Origin: Armatimonadota bacterium | GTDB lineage: Bacteria; Armatimonadota; UBA10988 | NCBI GenBank assembly: GCA_016183835.1 | Contig: JACPDV010000259.1 | Location: 1-7,105, forward strand | Reading direction: 5' to 3' | DNA: 7,105 bases | In this document: piece after piece, positions 1 through 6,239 of the stretch | How positions within the stretch are numbered: the stretch's first letter is position 1 | Layout: each line of letters opens with the position of its first letter | The notes under the pieces: model-generated | What the model saw: the letters and a program-made list of their open reading frames with translations, nothing else | What the model was told of the DNA's origin: nothing | Databases searched by the model: none | Translations under genes and position numbers: made by a program

Positions 1-246
1 CTGCATCGTGTCGATGAGCAGCAGGTCGCGCTCACCCAGCGCCAGCCGCTCGCGCCAGCGGCGGAGAAGCAGGTTGACCAGCACGATCAGGAAGAGGACG
101 AACACCGGCCCGCGGAGGAGCGAGGTCTGGGTCCAGAGGGTGGCCTGGGCGACGATGTAGGCGTAGACGCCGAACAGCGTGGTGGGCGGGATGAGGAGGA
201 GCCCGAGGATCAGCCCGCGCCAGGGAAATCGCGGGGCCGGCTCCAT
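1..246 (-). CDS. N-terminal part of a DUF6785-like polytopic membrane protein (runs off the left edge)
   Basis: An open frame starts at ATG 246-244 and runs 82 codons to the left edge without a stop, so only the N-terminus is present. A short charged start (MEPAPRFPWRG) is followed by a hydrophobic segment at about residues 12-34 and a second at about 45-61. After that comes RRWRERLALGERDLLLID, a basic stretch then a more hydrophobic one. From memory, this pattern (RGLILGLLLIP, a second helix ending in NLLLRR, then a GE/RDLLLI motif) resembles the N-terminus of large DUF6785-type membrane proteins, whose function is unknown. Start support is good: GAGGTG lies at 260-255, 8 nt upstream, and a promoter-like pair lies above that. 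It is the last gene of the leftward row but probably has its own transcription start. Membrane location is well supported; the family name is tentative. Confidence 0.6.
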   Translation of the reverse strand, partial: MEPAPRFPWRGLILGLLLIPPTTLFGVYAYIVAQATLWTQTSLLRGPVFVLFLIVLVNLLLRRWRERLALGERDLLLIDTMQ

Positions 247-267
247 GCGGGGATCACCTCGGGACGA

Positions 268-296
268 ATTGTAGCCGAGGCGGGCTCACGGGGCAA
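268..296 (-). promoter_or_regulatory. Candidate sigma70-type promoter for the membrane protein gene
   Basis: On the minus strand TTGCCC (296-291) and TACAAT (273-268) are separated by exactly 17 nt. The -10 matches the consensus at five of six positions and the -35 at four of six. Transcription would start near 261, just before the GAGGTG ribosome binding site at 260-255, giving a very short leader. The -35 overlaps non-coding bases and the -10 lies just downstream of the SprT-like stop, so the membrane gene could be expressed apart from the upstream pair. This is a visual match only. Confidence 0.45.
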
Positions 297-957
297 CGGC
301 GCGCGCCACCCCCAGGCACTCCAGGCGGTGCCGGCCGGCGCCCTCCGCAAGGCACTTGCCACACAGCATCGGCCGGCTGTAGCGGCGGCGGCGCGGATAG
401 AGCGTCTGGCAGCCCGGGCAGCGGTAGACCACCCGCCGGTCGCTCCCCGGGTAGTCGTGCAGCGGTCCCTTCGGGTCGCCCTCCACCCCGTAGCGCACGC
501 TCAGGTGCCCGCGCTCGGCCATCTTCTGTTTGAACCGCGGCGTGTGCCCGCACGCGAAGCCCTGGGTGTAGAGCCAGAGGTGGATCATCTCGTGGAAGAG
601 GGTCTCGATGCGCGTCTCGGGGAGCTGCGCGAGACGCCAGGCATTGAGATCGAGCCGGCGTGTGGCCAGGTGGATCAGCCCGGCGGACTGCCGCAGGTAG
701 GGGTTGATGTCGATCCGGGTGGGCGGGCAGACGCCGCCGAAGTGCTCCCGGTCGAGCTGGTCGAACTCCTCGTAGGCGCCGGCCAAGACCGCCGCCCAGT
801 TGGCCGGCGGGAGGCTCAGGTCGAGCGGCGCAGGGGGGAAGCCGGGCCAGGCGCGGTGGTTCCGCCGCGCGCCAGCCACCAGCTCGTCCGGCGGCGTCCA
901 GGCCCGCCAGGCCCGCCACCGTTCGAGCACCAGCTCCAGCTCCGGAGAGCGCCTCAC
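286..957 (-). CDS. SprT-like zinc metalloprotease-fold protein with C-terminal zinc ribbon
   Basis: A 223-residue protein. The SprT-like signature is HEMIH at residues 122-126 (HExxH, two zinc-binding histidines and the catalytic glutamate), followed by a third probable ligand at H138 in GHTPRF. A C-terminal zinc ribbon has C180 and C183 (YRCPGC) and C199 and C202 (LCGKC). This HExxH plus zinc-ribbon plan is that of the SprT/Spartan family; eukaryotic Spartan cleaves DNA-protein crosslinks, but bacterial members are poorly characterised, so the substrate is unknown. No signal peptide or membrane segment is visible, so it is probably cytoplasmic. I chose GTG 957-955 because it overlaps the isomerase stop by four bases (GTGA), typical of translational coupling, and because the conserved part begins soon after. 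The open frame continues far upstream, but that part is the shadow of the isomerase gene. All key residues are present. The first 60 residues have no feature I recognise. Confidence 0.85.
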   Translation of the reverse strand: MRRSPELELVLERWRAWRAWTPPDELVAGARRNHRAWPGFPPAPLDLSLPPANWAAVLAGAYEEFDQLDREHFGGVCPPTRIDINPYLRQSAGLIHLATRRLDLNAWRLAQLPETRIETLFHEMIHLWLYTQGFACGHTPRFKQKMAERGHLSVRYGVEGDPKGPLHDYPGSDRRVVYRCPGCQTLYPRRRRYSRPMLCGKCLAEGAGRHRLECLGVARAVAP

Positions 958-1626
958 AGGCCCGCGGCCGCCAGCACCGCGCGGGTCTTCGCCATGCCGG
1001 TCCGCAGGTTCTCCGCCGGCGGCGTGGCCCAGTAGCCGGGGTTGAACAGCTCCAACGACAGCGCGCCGCGGTAGCCGTTGTCGTGCAGCTCGCGGAGCAT
1101 CTTGGCCAGCGGCAGACAGCCGTCGCCGGGATAGACGCGGTCGGCGTCGCCCTGCTCGAAGCGCGGCGGGCCGCTTGCCGGCGCGTCGTTGAAGTGGCAC
1201 ACGGCGATCCGCTCGGCCGGGATGTGCTTCACCAGCCCGAAGCCCGAGCCGCCGCGCCAGAGGTGGAACGGGTCGAGCACCAGCGTGGCGCGCGGGTGGT
1301 CGCAGAGGGTGACGATGGACCACGCCACCTCGAGCAGGTAGACGCTGCTGACGAAGCCGAGGAACTCCATGGCGGGGTCGACGCCGAACTCGGCGCCCAG
1401 CTCGAGCAGCTCGCGGTAGCGCGCGGCGGCGAGGTCCATGTCGCGCTGGAACCAGTCGGGCTGCCGGCCCACCGGCGGCGTGGCGACCGTATTCGGTCAG
1501 CTCATTGTTCCACAGCTCGATGTGGCCGTAGCCGGTGGCGGCGGCGAGCCGGATCTTCTCGCGCAGCGGCACGGCGCTGGCGACGAACGGGCTGCAGAAG
1601 CAACTGGTGTTGATGCAGAGGTGCAT
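954..1626 (-). pseudogene. Sugar phosphate isomerase/epimerase (xylose-isomerase-like TIM barrel), broken by an internal deletion with frameshift
   Basis: Two pieces in different frames make up one gene. Piece one starts at ATG 1626-1624 with AGGAG at 1637-1633 (6 nt spacing) and encodes about 46 residues, from MHLCINTSCFCSPFVAS to ELWNNELTEY, the first strand and helix of the barrel. Piece two, in another frame, resumes near 1490 at TVATPPVGRQPDW and runs to TGA 956-954. It carries the expected metal/active-site residues: E in AMEFLGF, D in VLDPFHLW, H in VCHFND and E in SLELFN (E36, D67, H93 and E141 counted from the codon at 1472). Family members are about 270-280 residues; the pieces sum to about 224, so roughly 45-65 residues covering the second strand region are missing. 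An in-frame TGA lies just upstream of piece two's frame, so one chain cannot be read. The sugar substrate cannot be told. The SprT-like start overlaps this stop. Assembly collapse is an alternative to true decay. Confidence 0.8.
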
Positions 1627-1749
1627 GGACGGCTCCTGGGCGCGGTTACGACGCGACGGGCGGAGGTCCTTCCGGAGCCGCGGGCGGGGTAGTGGGACAG
1701 TTTGACGGATCCAGACGCACCGCGGCTCATCCACACTTGGCCGGCGGAG
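1627..1749. other. Non-coding gap between the R-M gene and the isomerase
   Basis: This 123-bp gap holds the isomerase ribosome binding site (AGGAG, 1637-1633, minus strand). An in-frame ATG at 1734 would extend the isomerase N-terminus by 36 residues, but that stretch is arginine/proline-rich, unlike the family, and lacks a good ribosome binding site, so I treat it as untranslated. I see no convincing -35/-10 pair and no strong hairpin followed by a T run. The isomerase pair may therefore be read from the upstream R-M transcript. Confidence 0.5.
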
Positions 1750-4700
1750 TCAGGCACCGGGCCACGCGTAGGTGTCAGCGACCACCGCGCGGTAGTTGGC
1801 GTCCAGTTCCGGCTCGAGCAATAGGATGGCGGCGATGCGCCGCGCGACGTGGCTGACCTCGCGCGCCTCCTCCGGAGTCAGCTCGCGGCCGAGGACGGAG
1901 AGGTCTCGGTAGCTGAGCCACTTCTTGATGACTTGGTAGCCGCCGATGTGATAGCCCCAGACATTCGCCGGGATGCCGGACCAGTAGGCGTGGTCGTTGA
2001 GGTAGACGTCCAGCATGTTGGGACCGAGATGGTGGAGGGCGGTTTCGGCGTCGAGGCCGAGGGCGGCGGCTCCGGCGGTGATGGCCTCTTCCTCGGCGGC
2101 GGTGTAAGCGCGCTGGACTGCGCGGCCTTTGGCGGGCATGACTACGCCTTCGCGGCCGGGATAGCCCCAGTTGGCGGTGATCGAGAGGTCGAGTGGGTCA
2201 TCGCCGGTGCGGCAGATCGGGCCGAGGACCCGGATGTCCGCCCTCAGGTTGCCGGAGGTGATGCCCCGCACGGGGGTATCGGGGTCGAGTAGGTCGGCCA
2301 AGCGCCGGCCGAGGCCGGCGGAGCGCTGCAGCCGGTCGAGTGTAGCGGGCAGGGGCACCCGGGGCCAATCGTGCCTGATGCCATCGGCGTTCTCGGCCAG
2401 GTACGCCGGGGAGTAGCCTATCGCCAGCGTGTGCATCCAGACCAGCCCGGCCGACTCGGCATCCGAGTCGGGGTTGGCGACGCCGATGGAGGACAGGTAG
2501 GTGCGCGCGGCGGGTGACAGGTTGGCGGTCACCTCGTCGCGGTCTTCCTCCTCGAACAGGACGCCCTGCTCGGTGCGCGGTGGGCGGCGGGTGGTGGTGC
2601 GGAGGCGGAGGGGAATGTAGTAGGCGTTCTTGAGGAAGGCGTGGTCGTCGCCGACCACCCGGGTGAAGCAGAATGGCACGCCTTCGGGATCGGCGATCCC
2701 ACGGCGCCGGGTCACCAGGGTGGCGTTTCCCAGCCAGCACTGAGCGGTGTACTCCGGCCGCGGCTCGTTCCACAACGGGCGCACAGAAGTGTAGTAGCAC
2801 CACCGCAGGTCCAAGGCGACGAGCATCATCCGGCGCACGGCGTCCGGCCGGTAGCGTCCCGCCTGGAGCGCCTTTCGCCGCGCCGCCCTCGCGTCGAAGC
2901 GGGCCGCGTCCGTGTAGAGGCCACCGCCTACGCCGCGGACGTCTTCCCACTCCACGGCCGGGTCGAAGTACTGCCCGATGCGACGCTCCAGCGCAGCTCT
3001 GTCCGTGTCCACGAACGCCCCGCGCCGCTTCTCCAGCAGACCGCAGAACGGGGGCGACGCGCACAGGTGGTCGATGGGTGGCCAGGAACGGTATGCCGCC
3101 GATGCGTCTACCGGACGGAGGGAGTGCCTGCACCAGGCTTGTGGGCTGACAGTCCTGTACTGCGCATCGAAGTCCTCGGATGCCAGTGTCCTCAGGAGAT
3201 GTGACCGTCTTGCCGCTGCGCGCGCGTCATCAACGTCACCTCGGAACCGCACCACCGCCTCGCTGCCGCCGCCACTTCGAGCGCAAAGTGAGATCGCAAT
3301 CCCTTGCCGGATGCCGACGGAGAAACCGGGGATCGCAAAGACCGTCTCGCTGGTGCGACCATCCGGTGCATACTCGGAGATCTTCCGGTCGCCGTGCATC
3401 TCGTCGATCCAGATTCGGTCAAACGAGCGAAGTAGGTGCTGCCGCATCGCCACGAACGAAGGTCCGGCGACCCACGAGTTGTTCGAGATGAAGCACACCA
3501 CTCCCCGGCCCGTCTGCTCCGCGATCCGGCGCTCCGCCAGCCGGAAGAACCGCACGTACAAGTCGTCGAGGTTGAACTTCCGGATCCCCCACTCGGTGAC
3601 CAACCCCTCCTTGTACGGCTCGACCAACCCCAACTCCTCGGCGGGGCTGACGCCCGCGTAAGCGTTGTAGGGCGGATTGCCAAGAACCACCAGAATAGGC
3701 ACCTGCCGTTTGACCCGCTCGGCCGCGTCACGCTCCGCCTGCAACTCCGGGAAGGCGAACGCGAGCTGCCGCTTCGCCTCGTCCGGCGGCTCCCAGCCGG
3801 TCAGTGCATTGGTCAGAAACACCCCGACCCGCTCGTCCCGCTCCTCCGCCAGCGGCGCGCCGAGTTGCTGCAGCAACAGGCCGAGCTGCAAGTGCGCCAC
3901 CACGAACGGCGCCGGGATCAGCTCGAAGCCGAAGACCCGCTCCATCGCCGCGCGCTTGACGTCGAGGGCCACCAGCCCGTCGCCTCCCCGGGATCGCAAC
4001 GTCGTCTCGATACGGCGGAGCACCTCTACCAGATACGCACCCGTCCCACAGCAGGGATCCAGCACGTAGACGCTGGGGTCGGCCAGGCCATCGGCCACAC
4101 CCAACTCCTCGCGCAGCACCGTGTCCACCCGCTCCACCTGGTACTTCACGATCTCCGGCGGCGTGTACCAGACGCCCAGCTCCTTGCGCAGCGCCGGGTC
4201 GAACGCCTGCAGGAACGGCTCGTAGAAATACTGCACCGCCTGCCCTTCGTCGAACGCGGCGAAGAACGAAGGGCGGTCGATGCGGCTCAGCACCCCGGCG
4301 GTCCAGTCGAGCACCTCGGCCAGGCCCAGCGGCCCGAGCTTGGACGGCGCGGCGACCTGCTCATACAGCGCCCGGATCATTGGCACGTGCAGCGTCCAAC
4401 CGGCCGCCCGCCAATCGAACCGCGCGGTGCGGTCGGTCGGCGGATGCTGTTTGGACCACAGCACCCAGGCGGAGAACACCCCGTAGAAGAGCGTCTGCAC
4501 CAGCGTGGAGCGGAAGAAGTGCTCGCCCTTGCCGCCTTCGAAGGTCAGCCCCAGCGCCTGCTCCAGAGCCTCCCGCAGAGCGGCCAAGGCTGGCAGGTCG
4601 TGCTCTTCCACCCGGGCCAGGGCCTCGCGCGCGTGGGAAGCCAGGAACCAGGCCACGTCCTGCGGGGAGTCGAGGGGCACGGCATAGAGCATCACCCGGC

Positions 4701-5214
4701 GCAGGTAATCCTCGAACCGAGCGGCATGCCGACTGGCGGTGGCCCGCGGGTGTGACGCGGCCTGCCAGAACCGAGCAGCATCAGCGGCCAGACGGTAGTG
4801 CTCGAGCTTGGCCGGCCGCCCCTCCGCGTCGTTCCCGACGACGAGGAAGTCGCGGTAGTTGGTGACCAGAACCTGCCCGTAGCGGCCCCAGTACCGGGTG
4901 ACTTGAGGGCCGTCGGCAGTCAGCCAGGCATCGTCGCCGACCGGCTTCACCTCGACCACGCCGCGCGCCGGAAGCTGTCCGGGAAGCGGCACGAGCGTCT
5001 CGCGCTGGTACTGCTCCGCGGTGAACAGCCCGCCGTCCGGGATGCCCGCGCCACGATTGGCGGGGTTGAGGACGCAGCGGACCTTCGGCTTCAGCGCAGC
5101 GCCGACCTCGTTCAACAGGGACTCGAGGACGCCGTAGTAGCTGGTTTCCGGTACGGCGGCGCCCGTGGAGTGGATCTCACGGAGCGCGATCAGATAAGTC
5201 TCCAGGGCGGTCAC
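1750..5214 (-). CDS. Type ISP-like single-chain restriction-modification enzyme (nuclease, N6-adenine methyltransferase, target recognition), no helicase
   Basis: A 1154-residue protein from GTG 5214-5212, supported by AGAGGA at 5226-5221 (6 nt spacing). The N-terminal 150 residues look like a PD-(D/E)xK nuclease: E31, D60 in GAGIPDGG and E88-V-K90 in GVVEVKP. Residues about 160-330 are a helical linker. The methyltransferase follows: YTP at 350-352 (motif X region), VLDPCCGTGAYL at 384-395 (motif I, S-adenosylmethionine binding) and GNPPY at 512-516 (motif IV, adenine-N6 catalysis). The remaining 500 residues match the type ISP target-recognition region, including WCYYTSVRPLWNEPRP (805-820) and NVWGYHIGGYQVIKKWL (1084-1100). 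It would methylate adenine in its own recognition site and cut unmodified foreign DNA. LlaGI/LlaBIII-type enzymes also carry a RecA-like helicase; no Walker A or DEAD-like box is visible here, so its mode of action may be closer to type IIG. The reading frame is intact. The recognition sequence cannot be read. Confidence 0.9.
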   Translation of the reverse strand: MTALETYLIALREIHSTGAAVPETSYYGVLESLLNEVGAALKPKVRCVLNPANRGAGIPDGGLFTAEQYQRETLVPLPGQLPARGVVEVKPVGDDAWLTADGPQVTRYWGRYGQVLVTNYRDFLVVGNDAEGRPAKLEHYRLAADAARFWQAASHPRATASRHAARFEDYLRRVMLYAVPLDSPQDVAWFLASHAREALARVEEHDLPALAALREALEQALGLTFEGGKGEHFFRSTLVQTLFYGVFSAWVLWSKQHPPTDRTARFDWRAAGWTLHVPMIRALYEQVAAPSKLGPLGLAEVLDWTAGVLSRIDRPSFFAAFDEGQAVQYFYEPFLQAFDPALRKELGVWYTPPEIVKYQVERVDTVLREELGVADGLADPSVYVLDPCCGTGAYLVEVLRRIETTLRSRGGDGLVALDVKRAAMERVFGFELIPAPFVVAHLQLGLLLQQLGAPLAEERDERVGVFLTNALTGWEPPDEAKRQLAFAFPELQAERDAAERVKRQVPILVVLGNPPYNAYAGVSPAEELGLVEPYKEGLVTEWGIRKFNLDDLYVRFFRLAERRIAEQTGRGVVCFISNNSWVAGPSFVAMRQHLLRSFDRIWIDEMHGDRKISEYAPDGRTSETVFAIPGFSVGIRQGIAISLCARSGGGSEAVVRFRGDVDDARAAARRSHLLRTLASEDFDAQYRTVSPQAWCRHSLRPVDASAAYRSWPPIDHLCASPPFCGLLEKRRGAFVDTDRAALERRIGQYFDPAVEWEDVRGVGGGLYTDAARFDARAARRKALQAGRYRPDAVRRMMLVALDLRWCYYTSVRPLWNEPRPEYTAQCWLGNATLVTRRRGIADPEGVPFCFTRVVGDDHAFLKNAYYIPLRLRTTTRRPPRTEQGVLFEEEDRDEVTANLSPAARTYLSSIGVANPDSDAESAGLVWMHTLAIGYSPAYLAENADGIRHDWPRVPLPATLDRLQRSAGLGRRLADLLDPDTPVRGITSGNLRADIRVLGPICRTGDDPLDLSITANWGYPGREGVVMPAKGRAVQRAYTAAEEEAITAGAAALGLDAETALHHLGPNMLDVYLNDHAYWSGIPANVWGYHIGGYQVIKKWLSYRDLSVLGRELTPEEAREVSHVARRIAAILLLEPELDANYRAVVADTYAWPGA

Positions 5215-5241
5215 TATGCGTCCTCTGCGGCTGGTGCCGGA

Positions 5242-5460
5242 TTGGCGAGCATTCCCACGATTTCCTCCGCGCTGAACACATTGGCCGCGACGCCCGCGGC
5301 TGCTGACGAAGCGGCCCAGACCGCGTTGTTCGACGAGCTCGACCGGGTGCTGGCGCGGCACTACGGTTTGACGGACGAGGAGCTGGACTTCATCCTCAAC
5401 TACGACATCAAGTACCGAATGGGGCGGGATGGCGTGGGCGGGGAGGAGGGGGAGGAATGA
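5242..5460 (+). pseudogene. C-terminal tail of an adenine-specific methylase / R-M protein (remnant)
   Basis: A plus-strand frame, from about the first base after the divergent R-M start to TGA 5458-5460, encodes about 72 residues including ELDRVLARHYGLTDEELDF and ILNYDIKYRMGRD. From memory, a helix of the form YGLTDEELDFI(I/L)NYDIKYRMG is the extreme C-terminus of Eco57I-like methylases and related R-M proteins, placed after the target-recognition domain. Nothing upstream encodes the rest: the frame continues only as the antisense of the type ISP gene. No ATG or GTG start is present in the homologous part; the possible TTG starts at 5242 and 5281 have no ribosome binding site. I read it as the 3' end of a lost R-M gene. 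A short independent protein is possible but less likely. The purine-rich end (5437-5457) encodes a glycine/glutamate tail. Confidence 0.55.
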
Positions 5461-5472
5461 GCGCCAGGCCGG

Positions 5473-5489
5473 GGTGGTATACTGGTGGT
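5473..5489 (+). promoter_or_regulatory. Possible promoter/operator of the VapBC genes: TATACT flanked by GGTGGT direct repeats
   Basis: TATACT at 5478-5483 is a good -10 candidate 37 nt upstream of the antitoxin ATG, but no -35 match lies at the right distance. Two GGTGGT copies (5473-5478 and 5484-5489) flank it with an 11-bp period, about one helical turn. Ribbon-helix-helix antitoxins usually repress their own promoter by binding short repeats that cover the -10, so this would suit autoregulation. Evidence is visual and the repeat is short and GC-rich, so chance is possible. Confidence 0.3.
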
Positions 5490-5519
5490 TGACGGCTTGG
5501 CCCGCCGCGAGGGACCGCG

Positions 5520-5750
5520 ATGGAGATCACGCTGACGCTGGACGACGAGGTGGTGGAACGAGCGAGCGCTCTGGCGGAGCGTCGGCAGCGCACGCTGGAT
5601 GAACTTGTCGCTGGCTTCCTGCGGGAGTTGAGTGAGCGGGAGGCCGCAATCGAGGCCCACGCGCGACGGGCGCGCGAGCACGGGGGCCATCCGGGCCCGG
5701 AATACCGATTCCGGCGCGAGGACTGCTACGACCGATCCGTCCCCGAATGA
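5520..5750 (+). CDS. VapB-like ribbon-helix-helix antitoxin
   Basis: A 76-residue protein starting at ATG 5520-5522 with GAGGGA at 5509-5514 (5 nt spacing). The N-terminus MEITLTLDDEVVERASALAE is a short beta strand followed by a helix, and the next helix contains RTLDELVAGFLRELSE; this is the ribbon-helix-helix DNA-binding pattern of VapB-type antitoxins. The C-terminus is charged and ends in YRFRREDCYDRSVPE; a tail with an (R/N)RE(D/E)xY-type motif is common in VapB proteins that wrap around a PIN toxin. It lies 9 nt upstream of the VapC start, the usual antitoxin-toxin order in one operon. Expected roles are to neutralise the toxin by direct binding and to repress the operon. The gene is intact although its toxin partner is broken, so it may now be an orphan DNA-binding protein or a spare antidote to related VapC toxins. 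Confidence 0.8.
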   Translation: MEITLTLDDEVVERASALAERRQRTLDELVAGFLRELSEREAAIEAHARRAREHGGHPGPEYRFRREDCYDRSVPE

Positions 5751-5759
5751 GACGCCGGC

Positions 5760-6090
5760 ATGGCGAGGGCGTTCATCGACACCAATGTGCTGGTCTACGC
5801 CAACGCAGTTGACGACCCGCGGCGTCAGCGTTCGGCCCTGGGCCTGCTCGACCAGGTCGTGCTTGACGGTGACGGCGCCGTGTCCACGCAAGTCGATGTC
5901 CGTGGTCGTCGTGGATCCGGGCCTGATCCGACGCGCCATCGGGCTTCAGGCCCGCCACCGGATCAACTACTACGACGCGCTCATTCTGACCGCCGCCGAA
6001 TCCGCCGGCTGTTCCGAGCTGTACTCCGAGGACCTGAATGCCGGGCAGACTTACGCCGGCGTCCGCGTCGTCAATCCGTTCGCCGCGTAG
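5760..6090 (+). pseudogene. VapC PIN-domain toxin, broken by an internal deletion with frameshift
   Basis: Piece one starts at ATG 5760-5762 and encodes about 45 residues beginning MARAFIDTNVLVYANA, the PIN first strand with its catalytic aspartate D7, up to GDGAVSTQV. Piece two is in another frame, from about 5899 (SVVVVDPGLIRRA) to TAG 6088-6090, and carries the third and fourth acidic residues: D in INYYDALI (codon 5974) and D in YSEDLN (codon 6031). The pieces sum to about 107 residues against a usual 130-140, so about 30 are missing between the second strand and the VVVVDPG strand. In this family that region holds the second catalytic acidic residue (a glutamate in a QEF/QEL-type motif). 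The intact protein would be a magnesium-dependent ribonuclease held in check by the VapB encoded 9 nt upstream. The join lies at about 5890-5901. Both flanks read well, so the lesion is local; an assembly collapse could also explain it. Confidence 0.8.
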
Positions 6091-6153
6091 CCGGCTGCGC
6101 CGCCGAAGACAGCGCGCCGGAGCGGCACCACCCTTCGCCGAGGCGCGCGCAAC

Positions 6154-6182
6154 TTGCGTCCCCCAGCGCAATGCGCTATCCT
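6154..6182 (+). promoter_or_regulatory. Candidate promoter for the secreted protein gene
   Basis: TTGCGT (6154-6159) and TATCCT (6177-6182) are 17 nt apart. The -35 keeps the important TTG and the -10 keeps the first three positions and the final T. Transcription would start near 6189, giving a leader of about 50 nt before ATG 6240. The spacer carries a 13-bp palindrome. The match is moderate and by eye. Confidence 0.4.
6165..6177. promoter_or_regulatory. 13-bp palindrome in the promoter spacer (possible operator)
   Basis: AGCGCA-A-TGCGCT is a perfect 6-bp inverted repeat around one central base. It sits between the -35 and -10 and its last T is the first base of the -10. A dimeric repressor bound here would block RNA polymerase. 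No regulator gene is visible beside it, and in GC-rich DNA such repeats also arise by chance. Confidence 0.3.
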
Positions 6183-6193
6183 CGCTCCTGGCA

Positions 6194-6209
6194 TGCCGGC
6201 GGGCCGGCA
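6194..6209. repeat. 16-bp palindrome in the 5' leader
   Basis: TGCCGGC and GCCGGCA are perfect 7-bp arms around two central G bases, about 30 nt upstream of ATG 6240. In RNA it would form a stable hairpin (six pairs with a four-base loop) in the leader without covering the ribosome binding site at 6225-6230. As DNA it could be a protein site. Role unknown. Confidence 0.35.
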
Positions 6210-6239
6210 GGGCCAATCCTCCGCGAGGTGGGCGCGAGC

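Larger units (their letters stand above)
6091..6239. other. Non-coding leader region between VapC and the secreted protein gene
   Basis: 149 bp with no gene of its own. It contains a promoter-like pair (6154-6182), a palindrome in the promoter spacer, a second palindrome at 6194-6209 and the GAGGTG ribosome binding site at 6225-6230. I see no T run that would make a classic intrinsic terminator for VapBC. The frame of the VapC start happens to stay open right across it, an effect of high GC and not a sign of coding. Confidence 0.5.

Noticed and set aside
286..1734. One 482-residue minus-strand frame from ATG 1734 to the SprT-like stop
   Set aside because: It joins the isomerase N-terminus, an arginine/proline-rich shadow of the isomerase C-terminal part, and the SprT-like protein. 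The middle is read in the wrong frame for the isomerase, so this is not a fusion protein.
4522..4536. Glycine-rich GGKGEH segment (R-M residues 227-232) as a Walker A motif
   Set aside because: It lacks the GxxxxGK(S/T) pattern and no Walker B or helicase motif follows, so it does not rescue a helicase domain.
3436..4755. Long plus-strand open frame of 439 residues
   Set aside because: Antisense shadow of the methyltransferase part of the R-M gene; rich in histidine, arginine and glutamine with no recognisable domain, as expected from GC-rich antisense frames.
5215..5361. N-terminal extension of the type ISP protein to ATG 5361
   Set aside because: The added 49 residues are low-complexity, lie opposite the methylase-tail remnant and have no family match; GTG 5214 has a good ribosome binding site and the expected family start follows at once.
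5489..5494. TTGACG as a -35 box for the antitoxin gene
   Set aside because: No acceptable -10 lies 16-18 nt downstream; that position falls on the ribosome binding site and start codon.
5632..6090. A single 152-residue plus-strand protein ending at 6090
   Set aside because: Only the part after about 5899 looks like protein (VapC C-terminus). The first part is the wrong-frame shadow of the antitoxin gene and the VapC N-terminus.
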